64,000 nt of DNA, taken from contig FJUW01000076.1 in assembly GCA_900074885.1 (NCBI GenBank), positions 1 to 64,000 on the forward strand. The letters run 5' to 3'. The first letter of the stretch is position 1. Each line of letters begins with the position of its first letter. Origin of the DNA: Rhynchosporium graminicola (lineage: Eukaryota; Ascomycota; Leotiomycetes; Helotiales; Ploettnerulaceae). A program made the translations under genes and the position numbers. Positions 48,691 through 60,705 of this stretch are shown here, in pieces. The notes below the pieces were generated by a model, which worked only from the letters and a program-made list of their open reading frames with translations, was not told the origin of the DNA and made no database searches.

Positions 48691-50893
48691 TTAAATAGCC
48701 TTCTTCTCCTCGGTCTGCACAATCTTCTCCTTCTCATCCGGCGTCTCGGCTCTAACACCATGCTCACCACTCCCACTACCTCCAGCAGACGCTCTCAATA
48801 TGTCATCAAGACCAATCTCGCGATTGATCTCAGCCATACGCTCGAAATCAGCCTGTGCGGTTCCCTGACTACCGAAGATAACATCCATTTCTTCGAGTGT
48901 TAGACGACTGGTTTCGGGAACGAAGAACCATATGAATGCAGCGCCGATGAGGGTCAGGAAGCCGAAGAGTAGATAGGTTCCGTATCCAATACCGGCGATC
49001 ATGTCGGGTGTTACCTGAATTCAGATTAGGACCTGAACATTGTTGGATAGAGGTGAGGGAATTGTAGGTTGGGAGGCGCTGACATACCTGACCAACAATG
49101 AAGTTGTTCATCCAATTGGAACTGGCACCAAGCGCAATACCGTACGGACGATTCGATAGTGGCCAGATCTCAGCGACAATGATCCATGCGCAAGGTCCCC
49201 AACTGTATCCGAAGTGCACGATGAAGAGCCAGACCATTACAACAGCTGCCCAACCTGCGGCTTTGTGTTCTGGCCAGGAATCTTTGTAGGTCGCCACGAT
49301 GGCGGCGATTATGATGTGGCACAATGCCATGCCGATCGCTCCGATGGTCAAAATAGGTTTACGTCCGACCCGGTCGATGTAAAGAACCGTGGGAATGGTG
49401 GCGAAGAACATGACCACTCCTACGACACCGCTGTGGAAAGTTAGTCGATGGATTTCTTTGATTCGTGGGTTTCATGATCCCTGAAATATGGGAATGTATC
49501 AAACCCTCGATCATGAAGACTTGTTAGTACTTACGTAGCAAGCAGAGAGATTGTGTTGCCGGTAAGACCGAGACTTTTGAAAATTGTGGGTGCGTAGCTG
49601 GGTCGAAAGTCAGTAGGCGTTCGAGTAAATGGCAGTCAACTGTTGAGGGTACTGTTTCAGGACCGACAGAAACCTGAACCATATTTCGGACAAATTGAGC
49701 CGGGAAGAAAATGAACCCACTAAAGAATAGCGTTGATACCAGTCCACTGTTGGAAGAACATAGTGACCGTAGCGACAATGACTCTCTTGAACATAGCCTT
49801 GGTTTTGAAAAGGGAGCCAATTGCGACGAATTGGAGTTTGAAAGTATTCAAAGTTGTGAGTTCGCGAAGTTGTGGCCAGTGCTCAGCAACGGTTCTCTTT
49901 TCGAAGAGAGATTGAGCCTTGATCTCGAGGAATTCGAGCTCAACGAGTTCGTGATCAGGTGAAAGATCGCGGAGACTTGCAAGAACCTTGCGTGCTTCGT
50001 CTTCACGCTGTAATTGCCAGCATTAGCCTGATGACAGATCGAGTACAAGACATGGGACAGAAACGTCTCCGGTAGGTTATGACGACCATTTCGAGCAGAT
50101 GAGTGCACTTACATTATGATGGACCAACCAACGGGGTGAGAAGGGCATAAATAGTACTCCACCGAACAGAACAGCAGCTGGAGCAAGTTGAAGACAAATC
50201 GGAACGAGCCAAGCCGCGTCGCCTTGAGAGTCTCCGGTCCCTCCAATGTAATTTGTACCATAGTTGATCCAGAAGGAGATCATGATTCCGAAACAAATGG
50301 CCAATTGTTGAAGGGCGATCAAAGAGCCACGGACTTCAGGAGGGGCGACTTCGGCGTTGTACATCGGTACGATCATGGAGAGCGAACCAACTCCCATGCC
50401 AGTGATGAATCGGCCTCCCAAAATGGCATTATGACCTGCGGAGATCGAAGTTGCTTGAACTACCACGCCGATGATGAAGACACCAGTTGCGATCAGAATT
50501 CCGTATTTTCTTGAGCATGCCTCGGCCATGAATCCGGAAAGAAGTGCGCCCAACCAAGCACCAAGCTCGAGAATGGATGTGAGCCATCCTTTCTTACTCT
50601 GATGCTGTGGAAGCTCTGAAGCGTAGACGCCCATGTGCTTCTTGAATGAGTTCATGACAAGGATGCCAGAGAAGACACCCTGATTGTAACCTGAATTCTG
50701 TTAGGCAAGCTCTCAGACAGCGCAGACACTGTGGAGACGTACCATAGAGAAGTCCTCCGATACAAGCAAACATAGCAATCATGAAGACTTTGCGATTTTT
50801 GAGCAAGGCAGCAGGACCACTCGCACCCATCAAGGCCTGGCGACGAAGTAGAGCCGCATCATAGATACCAGCTGGTCCAGCGGCAGCAACCAT
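48691..50893 (-). CDS. MFS sugar transporter (sugar porter family), 581 aa, six exons
   Basis: Five GT-AG introns were placed by frame: 50691-50742, 50008-50112, 49598-49720, 49431-49534 and 49015-49087. The joined coding sequence is 1746 nt. Family motifs in order: GGLLYGYNQGVFSG (TM1), GRFITGMGVGSLS, PFSPRWLVHHN (PESPRWL-type), QQWTGINAILYYAPTIF (TM7 region), DRVGRKPILTIGAIG, and PETSRLTLEEMDVIFG at the end of TM12. Twelve membrane segments are expected in the plasma membrane, importing a sugar or polyol with protons. The substrate cannot be told from sequence alone. The hydrophilic tail (about 60 residues) is rich in Glu, Lys and Gly. No neighbouring sugar-metabolism gene points to a substrate. 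Confidence 0.92.
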
Positions 50894-53645
50894 TTTTTCT
50901 GATTATCTCACAAGATGTGATTCCTGCGTGAAAGACAATGTTTGCACTATTAGGGTAGGATTGGAGTTCGTGCAGTAGCAACAGGAAGATGTAGGTGCGG
51001 AGAGGTCCAGCAATATACCACGATCGTAACTGAGCTATAGATCTGCATCAGCAAGTGGAGCCAACAGCTTGACACCTCCGGATAAATTAATGCCTGGATA
51101 AATAGTAAATGGCGGGGGAGGGTCACTCCACTTATTCCAAACACGGGAGAATGATTGGATCGCGTATAACACTGTTACTTCCGTACATGGAAATTTGGTA
51201 ACTCCCCATAACCACATGATGCAAGGTAACCAAACATCCCTGACCTCCCAGGAAATCTTACGGGTGATCCATACACAGGTATCTCGGGTTTCTAGCTTCT
51301 AGATTGGATATTTACCGTCCAACCGATAGCAACATGGTACTGTATGAGTGTCGTTTGAGGTTTCCTAAACCATCACAATGGCCGATCTTCCCTACGATTT
51401 CCCCAGTGAATGGATGGCAACATGGATTGGAATAGCCGGATTGAACAGGTTGGGGTAACTCCGTATCATGGAGATTATGAGTAATAGGTAATCTCATTGT
51501 TCTCGACAATTAAACTGTAATAACCGCCAAGGAGAGAGGTGCTAGGGTTTTGATTAATTGCTCCGTATAATGAAAGGCTTAAATTACACTGTTTCTGTGT
51601 GAGAGAGTGCGAGGCCAAGTACTAGCAACATGCCTTGCTCAAAGTGAATCGGTCAGGCCGAATTAGCCTGTGGGAAAGGGTAGTGACACAAGTATAATTC
51701 ATCACATCCTTGATCATGAAGAGAAAATGAAGAAGTTAGTGTTAATCTCTTCCTCAAATTCTTTATAGTTTCCTACCCCAGCATTAACTCGTGGAGATAG
51801 TGGAGTCTCCGCGTTTTTTTTTCTGGGTTTGCTGGGGTCTGTCAACCGACATATTCAGGCTAATCAGGTAGTATCGCCGTCTCGGTGCCACTCCGCAGGC
51901 CATGATTCGTGATTGATGCGCAGGTAATGCACATAGACGAGGATCCTTTAATCCGGGAACATTCGAGCAATCAGATTGTCACGATGAGCTGTGAAACTGC
52001 GTCTCGGGCCTGGGCTGGTTCGTGCGGAAAATCATGGTACCTTTCGTAATGGTGCAGATGGCTTTTGATAATGGACGAAAGTAACTTTAGTACTGAGATA
52101 ATTGTCGCGCGGCTGACTGCTTGATTATTGCCAGTGCCAAAACAAGAGTGCCCGTGACCTACTTGCACAGTCACGTGATATTGTAAATCGCAACGACAAA
52201 CATTAGAGAGATCAGCTACTGACCTTTCATGGCCTAGAGTTTCTCTCATACTCTGGGAGCACTGTTACTCTGCTCTGATGTATTGAATGTGCTCGAAAAA
52301 GTCCGAACTAAGGTCGTCGCTTAAGCTCAAAACAAAGGCATCGAGAATTCCGAGCAGTCTATATCACTTCTTGCCGGGCTCAAAACTGTACACAGAAGAC
52401 TCGCATTCTTCATGCGCTAGCATCCAAAAATATTCGCTCAGTGGACCGCATCTCGTATCTTTATTTTTGTAAACCACAGTAGTTTGTCTTTCATAGTCAA
52501 TAATCAAGACTAATTCCAAAGCACATCCCTTTTACCGTTCTTCTCTGAGAGCAATGCTAAGAAAGTCAGGCTTGTTATTCCCCAGGTCAAATCCTACAAA
52601 CCCTTCCTCACTTCTCATTCCCTCCCTATCCTTTATGTCTTACCTCTTCTTCTCCTGCCTACTCAACCCAACTCATCCGCACAGGGTCTATAAATCCCCC
52701 CCCCCNNNNNNNNNNNNNNNNNNNNNNNNNNNNNNNNNNNNNNNNNNNNNNNNNNNNNNNNNNNNNNNNNNNNNNNNNNNNNNNNNNNNTCTCCCCCCCC
52801 GGCCCCCGGACTTTGAAATATTTTCTGTTTCTCATACACTTTCGAGTCCGAGGGCTGCGACAATGCCCATAGATCTTGGGTCTTATGTCAATGAGCCTTC
52901 TTCCGCATAAGAAGCAGACTTCATTAACCCAAGTGCACATGTTGAGATCTTTTCGTCAGAGATTACTTGGGAGTATCTTGATCTGTGTCGCTGGCTTGAA
53001 TTGAATATTTCTTGAGAAGGCGAAGTTTGCGGTCTACTTTGACCATGTTTTTGACAAGATGCGGAAAATACAAAGAAAGAAAAGAAGAAGGGCTTTTATA
53101 GCATTTCGATCTTGTCTCCGGTAGGTACGAGCTCTCTCGCAAGGACAGTCTACGGTCATACGAAAAGGAGAAACCTATTCGCGGAATTCAAACATACGTG
53201 CAATCAAAGGAGTCTGCTGACTTGGCAATCGACGAAAACATAACGTTATAAACTCACTTCAGAACATTTAAGATTGATTTGGGATAGATTCTCATTCCAT
53301 CAGATTGAATATGAGCCAGTTTTGATTCAAAACCCTAGCAGTCTTTGAAGTCTACTGACCACATCCAAACAAAAAAGAAGTATGGGGTTTGTACTACTCT
53401 AAATAACATCGAGAAGTTAGACATAGCAAATAGGTCACTTTCTCAAAGATATTGACGACAACTATGTTTTACGGCTAGGAGCTCCAAAAGTCCTTGAATG
53501 CTTCGATTGTACTAATATTACAACAATGAACTTTCAATTCAACATACAACCCCGCCATTCCATACCGTGATCGATATCCTTCGCACATTCCTCCCTTGCC
53601 GTCGAATTCATCCTTTGCATAGCATCTTTATTCGCCTCCCTGCCT
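50894..53645. other. Long intergenic region with an 84-N gap
   Basis: Upstream of the transporter (minus) and downstream of the Cys-rich gene. Only short, unlike-protein ORFs. A TATAAA-like box (CTATAAATCC) at about 52688 lies beside poly-C flanking the gap. Apart from the gap I see no repeats or RNA genes. Confidence 0.5.
52706..52789. other. Assembly gap (84 N) between poly-C tracts
   Basis: Ten or so C precede the Ns and a TCTCCCCCCCC run follows. The gap probably marks a homopolymer or C-rich microsatellite that could not be read through. Confidence 0.95.
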
Positions 53646-53840
53646 CTACTTTTTCTTAGGACTCCTCTTCAACTTCTCTATCTTGTCCGCTTCCTGCTGA
53701 ATGCAATAATCACATATTCTCGGGAAAATATCTCGATACGTCGTGATGCACTTCGGACTGGGCTTCTGACAAGACTCAACCGGAGCGCTTCCTAGTGCAT
53801 AGGGACATTTGTTGCACTTCACAGTGGGATGACAGCACAT
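53646..53840 (-). CDS. Cys-rich mini-protein A, 64 aa (paralogue of 54849-55040)
   Basis: Small basic protein starting MCCHPTVKCNKCPYALGS and ending in a Lys-rich tail (KLKRSPKKK). It has eight cysteines (positions 2, 3, 9, 12, 24, 31, 43, 46), with C9-x2-C12 and C43-x2-C46 pairs that look like a zinc-binding arrangement. No signal peptide, so it is probably intracellular. The paralogue 1 kb away shares C2, C9, C12, C31, C43, C46, G17-S18 and E50 at identical positions, which supports both as real genes. The start context is CAAGATGTGC in both. A TATA box (CTATAAAAC) lies about 215 nt upstream of the ATG. Family not recognised; function unknown. Confidence 0.68.
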   Translation of the reverse strand: MCCHPTVKCNKCPYALGSAPVESCQKPSPKCITTYRDIFPRICDYCIQQEADKIEKLKRSPKKK

Positions 53841-54848
53841 CTTGATGCAGGTTGTGATCTGGGTTTTTTTGATGTCTGAATTGTTTTGGGTTTCGGCTGA
53901 GTTGGTTGAAAGCTGGGAGGAGTCAGTTTTGTTGCCTCTGATATCGTCGAGTGGAAGTCGAACAAATTAGTCGTGTGAACCGTCGGCTTTTTGTTTGAAT
54001 ATGTGGTGTTTGGAGGGAATATAGATGGATACTAAAAATGGAAAGTGGAGGGGTTTTATAGTACTAGAAAGACACAAGCCATGAGGGAGCGTGAATGTAC
54101 TTCATCACCTCAGCATACTTTAAAAATACTCCCTGAAGTCGTTGATTGTGTGGCTATGAATTATGCCATGACTTTGGGTTAGTAATATTGTGAACAATCT
54201 CACTCCTCCTGACTCGTAAGTCACCTGGTCCAATTGATCGTAAAAGTTTGTATCACTTGCTGACTTGTGACAATGCAATCTGGACGTGCATGCCGTATAT
54301 AGAAGTCTAGAGAGTACGCGGAACAATAACATATAGAAATGAAACACGAGAAAATGGAGGTATTGTGGAATCTCTAGGTTCTTCGTCGTTCAGAATGACC
54401 AAAGAACAGACCGCTTTTACATAGATATAAGGGATGATTCCACGAGATAGTTAAGAACTCACAATCACAAGTATCACAGGCTCATCGAGTATTCAGTTTG
54501 ATGCTAATTTTAACATCGGAACTGGGAAAAGTAAGAGTGTAGTTTTACTTGAGAAGGTAGCAAACTGGAGTTGGCTCAAAAGGAAGTAGCAAAGCCTTGA
54601 TCGAGAGCTTAGTGCCTCTAAAAATGATTTCACAAAACTAGTAGCAGATTCTGGATGCAGATCTTAGAAATGGTCACAGGAAGGATAGACATATATTTAG
54701 ATTAGCAGATGAGTATGCTTGATGCTGCTACTAATACAGGAATGCCATGCTTGGTCCACTGTGCTCTCGTCGTATCTCGACCAAAATCTTACATGTCCTT
54801 TCTCTCACCTAAACGCTTTCCATGATGTTCCTTCCTAACCACCACATC
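53841..54848. other. Intergenic between the two Cys-rich genes
   Basis: It contains the promoter of mini-protein A, including the TATA box at 54053-54061 on the minus strand. A 75-codon ORF (54120-54347, minus) lacks any family feature. Nothing else is seen. Confidence 0.55.
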
Positions 54849-55040
54849 TTACTTCTTATGAGGATTCTCTTTCTTAGCCAATCTCTCAGTTTCCTTCTGG
54901 CGACAAGCAGAACAGGTTCTGTGAGGGACATCTTCCTTTGTTTCCACACAGATGTCGGGCTCGTCACACTTGCTAACCGTCTTGTACGATCCCATTGACT
55001 TTCCGCATTTGGCGCAGCACTTTCTCTCTTGGTGGCACAT
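54849..55040 (-). CDS. Cys-rich mini-protein B, 63 aa (paralogue of 53646-53840)
   Basis: MCHQERKCCAKCGKSMGS start; Cys at 2, 8, 9, 12, 25, 31, 43 and 46; HRTCSACRQKE followed by a Lys-rich C-terminus (KKENPHKK). Spacing of C9-x2-C12, C31 and C43-x2-C46 is the same as in mini-protein A. No signal peptide or membrane segment. A TATA-like box (CTATAAAAATTC) lies about 250 nt upstream. The longer minus-strand ORF at 54973-55314 overlaps in another frame and is probably leader sequence. Likely a zinc-binding small protein by Cys spacing; this is inference only. Confidence 0.68.
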   Translation of the reverse strand: MCHQERKCCAKCGKSMGSYKTVSKCDEPDICVETKEDVPHRTCSACRQKETERLAKKENPHKK

Positions 55041-57211
55041 CTTGACGTTTCTCGTTTAGAAGATCGTTGTAATTGGTGCTATGAAATGAATGGGCTTGAT
55101 TCGGGCTCGTTTGGGCGGATTCCTGTGGGCGAGACTGAGGGCTAGCTACCTCGGAAACAGGTCGATTATTTGGCCTCGGCGATGTTTGAGGACCGAGTGG
55201 GATTTGTTGGTTTTGAGTAAGTAGGCTCTTTCGCTGACTTCGCTGATGCTTTTTGAGGATATGGAGATAATAGTAAGGAAAAAGCTGAATTTTTATAGTA
55301 ATCTGAGCTGACATACTTAAGTGTTAATGTGATTCAGCAGCTCATTGAAGGAGGCTCCTTGCTGTTCGATATGATCCATTTTCCATGAACAGTCTATGAT
55401 TGTGCTTTGGAGACGTAGAGGTGCTCTGGGCTTATGACTGTGCAGGTATTGAAGGAGAAAAAACGATCATATGTTCCAAAATGAAATCGAACGATGTGTG
55501 TAGATTTGGTAAGCTGTGAATGTTGGAGCTGCTCTGAGCACGCGCATTGGCAAAGGTATCAGAATTGCATATGATTTTCAATTATGACTTTAGCCCTGAG
55601 ACATGTATTCTAGCGCAATTCTAGTCGTAAAATGGATGACATCTGATATTAATATATCCAGATCATACAAATGTGTAATAATTCTATATAGGTAGCCAGA
55701 TTCTAGCTTCACCAGGGATGATATTGCTCAGCAAGTTGAAAGCATTCCTACTACGAGAACCTTTCATTGACTGATTGCCAATAGAAATACTATGTAAGCT
55801 TAATCATATCTTCCAAAAAATCTGTTGTCAAAAGATTGGGCTGTTGTTGATGGAATTATTCACGATCAGAGCGTGTGGTCATGTAGTGCACTTGGAAGCC
55901 TTCACTCAAAAAAATATGATTTTTTACCCTCCACGCCCTCGCGACTGCAAGGACAAATGAACTGTCAAAGTAATTTTAAACGCACACAAACGCAGACTTG
56001 CATCTTATTATGCTATTTGCATGACCTAGGTAGTCTTCTCATCACTCACAGAATCACGTGGCTTGAAGCAAGCGCCCATTTCTTGGTTGGTAGCTAAGCG
56101 ATAAATTTAGACGCCAGCAAGACATGCCAGCTCCACTTCATCTCCAAGAAAGCCAACCACAATTTCTGCCGCCCGCCAGCAGAGGAATTTGCATGTTTCA
56201 GAAGACGATTACCGATTCTGCACAGGGATAGGGGTTGTGAGATGTATCGGACGGTGTTGGGAACTGGTGGGACTGGTTACTGGTCAGCCTTACCAGACTC
56301 GACGGACAAAGACTCGACAGATACGCTACCCGCCCCCGGTGCGGGAGTTTCTCCCCTGGATCGGGTCTATTTTGAGGACGCCCCTCTACGCCTCACCCGT
56401 GTCTTGGGAACTTTAGATATCCTAGTGTTCGATTACCCTGTCTACAGAACCCAGATGTCTCTACCGCCCACTAGTATACCCTACGCGCCCATATCTCGAC
56501 CCCTTATTTCTCCACTGTATGCGCTTCTGAGATAGAATAGCCGCCTACATACCTGTTGAGCCAATATGAGAGGCCAATTTCGTACCAACAGCTCTCCCTC
56601 GAGACCTGACGGCACTCCCGCGCCTACTCGGTCTCGAATGGGGGTTTCAGTCTTTCAACCCCCTCCGGCCATCCAAGTGCAATGGCTGGCAAGACAAACT
56701 CCACTACCCTTCTTAGAAAAGATGTGTTCTGTTTCATCTGTTCTTCCACGCGGGTGGCAGGGTCTCAGATTAGGTTATACTCGCGCGAGACGATTTCACC
56801 AGGCGTCAAATGAGGCTATAAACATCTTTGTTGCCGCCCCAATCGTCATCTCCTCTGTTGCACTATGTTTCGTAGTAGGGTTGTATAAGAGAAGGCCATC
56901 CAGTCCCTCGACCAGGCCTTCAAAATTCTCTTGCTTCACTATACAGAGCTACTGCATTTTACATATCGTTTCATTTGATCCTGCGGAAAAAGATACCCCT
57001 TGCTGCGACTCTCCTATCATCGTTTCATATCTACAGTATCTCTCGTTCCCACATCATTCGTTTGATTCATCCAAATCAGACCAGACACCCCAATTCCTCC
57101 TGGCGGGGTCATCTTAATTTCCAATCCGCAATCCATCACGAGAATATACTCACCTATACTCACTTACAAAACACATTTCACACTCTCATCTCCACCTTTA
57201 TCTGACCAGAG
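55041..57211. other. Intergenic; promoter and leader region of the Myb-like gene
   Basis: Normal composition with several overlapping ORFs (the longest 183 codons, 56566-57117, plus). These are rich in Ser and Pro, have no recognisable domain and show no splice connection to the downstream gene. I regard them as leader or intergenic sequence, though a small uncharacterised gene at 56566 is not excluded. Confidence 0.5.
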
Positions 57212-58464
57212 ATGCCCAGAGGCCACCGCTCAGTCAGAAGTCAAGGTTATTACCGCCTCAGTCCAGTCTCTACCCCTTCCACCCTCTCTTCACAATACGC
57301 ACCCATCTCATCTCGTCAAAACATCCCCAACACATACTACAACGCACCATCCCTCAACACCCAAAATACCATGTCCCAGCAACAACAAAACTACAATCAA
57401 TCCTCTCTTGCGCCAACCTACACCAATGGTGGCCCCGTCCAACTCCCTAACAACCTCTCTCAAGCTTACACGCACCCGCGGAACCAACATCAAATGCAAC
57501 AGCCAATTTCCATCCGCGCCTCCTCCGGCGCATGGACACCCCAGGATGACCAGACACTCATGGCAGCCCGCTCCTCAGGCATGAACTGGGCACCGATTCA
57601 ACAGTCATATTTCCCCTCCAAAACACCGAATGCGTGTCGCAAGAGACATGAGAGGTTGATGGAAAGGAGGAGTGCGGATGATTGGGACGGACTGAAGTTG
57701 GAGGGATTAGCGAAGACGTACATGGATATGAGGAAGGAGATTTGGGGACCATTGGCGGCGCAAACGGGAGAGAAGTGGAATGTTGTTGAGGCGAAGGTAT
57801 GTTTCTCTCTGCTACCCACACTGTCCTCTCATCTCATGTTCGAACCTCATATGACTTTTAAATTTGATTCAAAGACTATAGCTGACATGAAATCTAGTGC
57901 ATGTCCCAAGGTCTTAAAAACCTGCAGACAGCAGCCCGTTCCTTTGTGCGCAGGGAACGCATGCTTGACCCGACCAATACAAACAACAATACGTCCTCCT
58001 CAACTACCAACCCCAATCACCACCACCATTCCAATTCCATCTCTCAAACCCACTCCCAGCAAGGCAGCTACACCGATTTTGCGAATGGCGCTCACAACGA
58101 CGGCGACTCAGGGTATGCTGACGAGCACGATGACCTCGAGGATCAGTATAATGATGCTGACGAGGCTTCAGACCGGTCTACGGCGACTTACGACCACAAC
58201 AACAATCAAATATTAGGAGGACAAAACCATCGACAGAATCCGGATTACCAAAATTACAGCCACCGCAATGATGGCAGTATTGGGAGTAACGTCAGTGGCG
58301 ACGGAAGTTTGCGGGGTTTGAATGGGATGGGTGGGATGGGTGGTTTGAATGGACTTGGAGGTGGTGTTGGTGCGGTTAACAGCATGAGTGCTTATGGTAT
58401 GCGATTGCCCAGTATGGATATGGGAATCGATGCTATTATCAACCGAGGGCCTGGAGGTCAATGA
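57212..58464 (+). CDS. Myb/SANT-like DNA-binding protein, 383 aa, two exons
   Basis: Exon 1 (57212-57796) and exon 2 (57898-58464) are joined in phase 0 across a 101-nt intron (GTATGT...GCTGAC...TCTAG). Residues about 105-155 form a Myb-like helix-turn-helix: SGAWTPQDDQTLMAARSSG, then NWAPIQQSYFPSKTPNACR and KRHERLMERR, with Trp 108 and spaced aromatic residues. Around it are Gln/Asn/Ser-rich low-complexity segments, typical of fungal regulators. The C-terminal region has a His/Asn/Thr-rich stretch, an acidic stretch and a Gly-Met-Gly-Gly tail. Expected to be nuclear. The targets are unknown; proteins with this single-Myb layout are conserved but mostly uncharacterised in Pezizomycotina. Confidence 0.85.
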
Positions 58465-59136
58465 TCTGAGGACGCTCGACTCACACTCATTTCCGTTGAG
58501 GCATTCTGACCGAATTGATTTGATCGGATCAGGTGACCAAGCGAAGCGAAGAGAGGGGCAAAATCAACACATTTCGCTTATTTTCGGGACGGAACCATTC
58601 CTACAAAAGTCTCGAGCCAAGGATAGAAAGAAGGAAGGAGTCTGGCGCAAGCGACTAAAGAGGCGTTATGTTGTCGTTTAATAGGTCTGTTTACATTGTG
58701 TTGTTTTGCGATGCTTTGCCTTGACGAGATATGACATTTCCCTTGCTTGGTCGTTTGATGGTTTCTGTAGAATATCTCGGTACCTACCTACCTTACGTGT
58801 ATGAATATACTTTACTTAGTTTCTTTGTCAATCATGAGATAGATCTCTTTACCGAGCTAGCCAATCTTACCAAAAAGGAAAAACAAACCAGAGCAAGTAG
58901 ACCATTAGAATGAAAGTTTGTTCTCGAATCATGTTGGAAGCACCATCTTCTAGTTTCTCCGTGCTCATCTCTGAAGTACAACGGAATACGTATTTTTGGT
59001 GGTGATGCTATGCTTATCTATGCCTTCGTAATTGTACATTTGAAAATTGCAACACCTGACGCCAACTGCTCATACAGTCTATATCTTATCTATTCCAACA
59101 AGTATTCGAACTTCCACTCGATTCGAATACAGCGTA
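58465..59136. other. Intergenic between convergent Myb-like gene and COX10
   Basis: It holds the 3' ends of both genes. Only short ORFs; no terminator hairpin or RNA gene recognised. Confidence 0.6.
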
Positions 59137-60705
59137 TCACCTCCCAGGCAGCGCAATGGCTTTCCTAGCCTCAAGTCTTCCGCTCACCTGAGCAGCACTC
59201 CTCCCATCATCCTCCTCTTCCTCATCGTCGTCCTCATCCTCATCTTCATCCGGCTCCCCACTAACAGCCCTCCGAACCCTTCCCCACATGCCCTTCTTCT
59301 CCACCATGGCCAATATCATCACAACAGGTAGATGCCATACACTCGCCCAGAACAAACCCCTCGCGCTTCCCTTCTGGCCTTCATATCTCCAGAACCTCAC
59401 CGCCTCCCTCAGCAGATAAACATTCACCGGCGCGCTTGCGACCGCAAAACTCCATTCCGTGACGTTGAAATAACAGAGCCCGATACAAATCGGGAAGAAG
59501 AGTAATGAGTACCGGAGAGCAACGCGCCCGTTCCGGGCGGGGTTCACCCAGCACAGCATTCGATAGCCTGCGGACTTGTATTCTTCCCGTATCGACCAAC
59601 TCAGGGACATGAAATGTGGGAATTGCCACGCTACTAGTAAAGCGGCGAGAAGCCAACCACCGATATTCTGTTCGCCGAAGAGAAGCTCGCGCCAGTCGCC
59701 GTGAGTGGCGGATTGCCCTGCTGCTGCTGCCCAGCCCATTAATGGAGGGATTCCGCCTACGATAGCCCCGATCCATGTGTTTATCACCGAGATCCGCTTG
59801 AGGGGGGTATAGACGCCTGCGTAGAGCGCTATGTTTAGACCTCCTAGGAAGGAAACTGTTGGGTTCACGCCAAAGTATAGAACTGTGGTCCCTCCTATCC
59901 CGGCGAGAATCGCAAAGATTGCCGCCCCTCGTGGGGAGATGAGTCCACGTACGAGAGGACGGTTACGTGTCCGTGACATCAGAGCGTCCCATTTAGGCTC
60001 GTAGAGCATGTTAAATGCGTTTGCGGAGGCGGCGCATAGTGTTGTGCCTGTAGTGAGGAAGAGCAGGGTTAAGGGCGAAAGGGAGGGCGTTTCTGTTGCT
60101 GAGGGGAGCAGCAGTTCAGGAACAGGGTAGAGAGAATAGGACGCGCATGCTGTAAGAACGACGAGGACCGAGAGACGGGGTTTCGAGAGGGAGAGTAAGA
60201 CGGGAAGGAGTCGACGAAGGGAGTTCGAGGGCGCGGCTGCGGCTGTGGTTGAGAGATTCGATGAGGAGTTGGGTGGCAGGACAAGATCTGATTCTGATGC
60301 TTTTTCTTTTGCTGCTTTTCGCGCGGCGGCTCGTCGTCTGTGTGGGAGGTCTTGTATTGATTCTGGCGTGGGTATTGGTGGAGGGGATTTCGGATTCGCA
60401 GCTTCATTCTCCTCACCAGCGATTGTCCTCGTTTCCGCGATCGAAGCAGTCAAAGCCCCTCTCTTCGTACTCAATCTCGCCTTTTCCAATATCGTATTCC
60501 CTGAAAAATAGCCTGCTCGCAGTCGTGTGGTCGTTCCGGCTGCTGCCAGCGCAGCTTTGACATTGGATTTTTGCGAGAAGTGTCTATGGGTATTCCTCAA
60601 GAGCGATTGTCCTGCGGGTTTGGACGTCGAGAGGAAGCATGATAGATATACGGTGCTGAGACCATTGAATCGAAAGGCACTCGCTGGCGGAGACCGTATA
60701 ATCAT
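59137..60705 (-). CDS. COX10: Protoheme IX farnesyltransferase, mitochondrial (haem A biosynthesis)
   Basis: Single-exon 522-aa ORF. It transfers a farnesyl group to haem B to give haem O, the first step toward haem A of cytochrome c oxidase, in the mitochondrial inner membrane. Residues 1-50 are a basic, hydroxylated presequence ([20 protein letters not shown]). The UbiA-type prenyltransferase core covers about 169-470. It contains the prenyl-diphosphate/metal motif at 229-254 (N229, E236, D240, then [11 protein letters not shown]), the YTPLKR motif at 299-304 and [10 protein letters not shown] at 361-370. About seven to eight membrane spans are predicted by eye. The C-terminus has an acidic run (485-500) before a short basic tail. 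The length fits fungal COX10. It is divergent from the DHA1 gene across about 1.1 kb and convergent with the Myb-like gene. Confidence 0.96.
   Translation of the reverse strand: MIIRSPPASAFRFNGLSTVYLSCFLSTSKPAGQSLLRNTHRHFSQKSNVKAALAAAGTTTRLRAGYFSGNTILEKARLSTKRGALTASIAETRTIAGEENEAANPKSPPPIPTPESIQDLPHRRRAAARKAAKEKASESDLVLPPNSSSNLSTTAAAAPSNSLRRLLPVLLSLSKPRLSVLVVLTACASYSLYPVPELLLPSATETPSLSPLTLLFLTTGTTLCAASANAFNMLYEPKWDALMSRTRNRPLVRGLISPRGAAIFAILAGIGGTTVLYFGVNPTVSFLGGLNIALYAGVYTPLKRISVINTWIGAIVGGIPPLMGWAAAAGQSATHGDWRELLFGEQNIGGWLLAALLVAWQFPHFMSLSWSIREEYKSAGYRMLCWVNPARNGRVALRYSLLFFPICIGLCYFNVTEWSFAVASAPVNVYLLREAVRFWRYEGQKGSARGLFWASVWHLPVVMILAMVEKKGMWGRVRRAVSGEPDEDEDEDDDEEEEDDGRSAAQVSGRLEARKAIALPGR

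Noticed and set aside
52554..52910. ORFs spanning the 84-N gap
   Set aside because: They exist only because Ns translate as X; the flanks are C-rich and not protein-like.
56566..57117. 183-codon plus-strand ORF upstream of the Myb-like gene, with one hydrophobic segment
   Set aside because: Low-complexity composition, several competing frames and no domain. It lies where the promoter and leader of the 57212 gene should be, so it is described only as intergenic.
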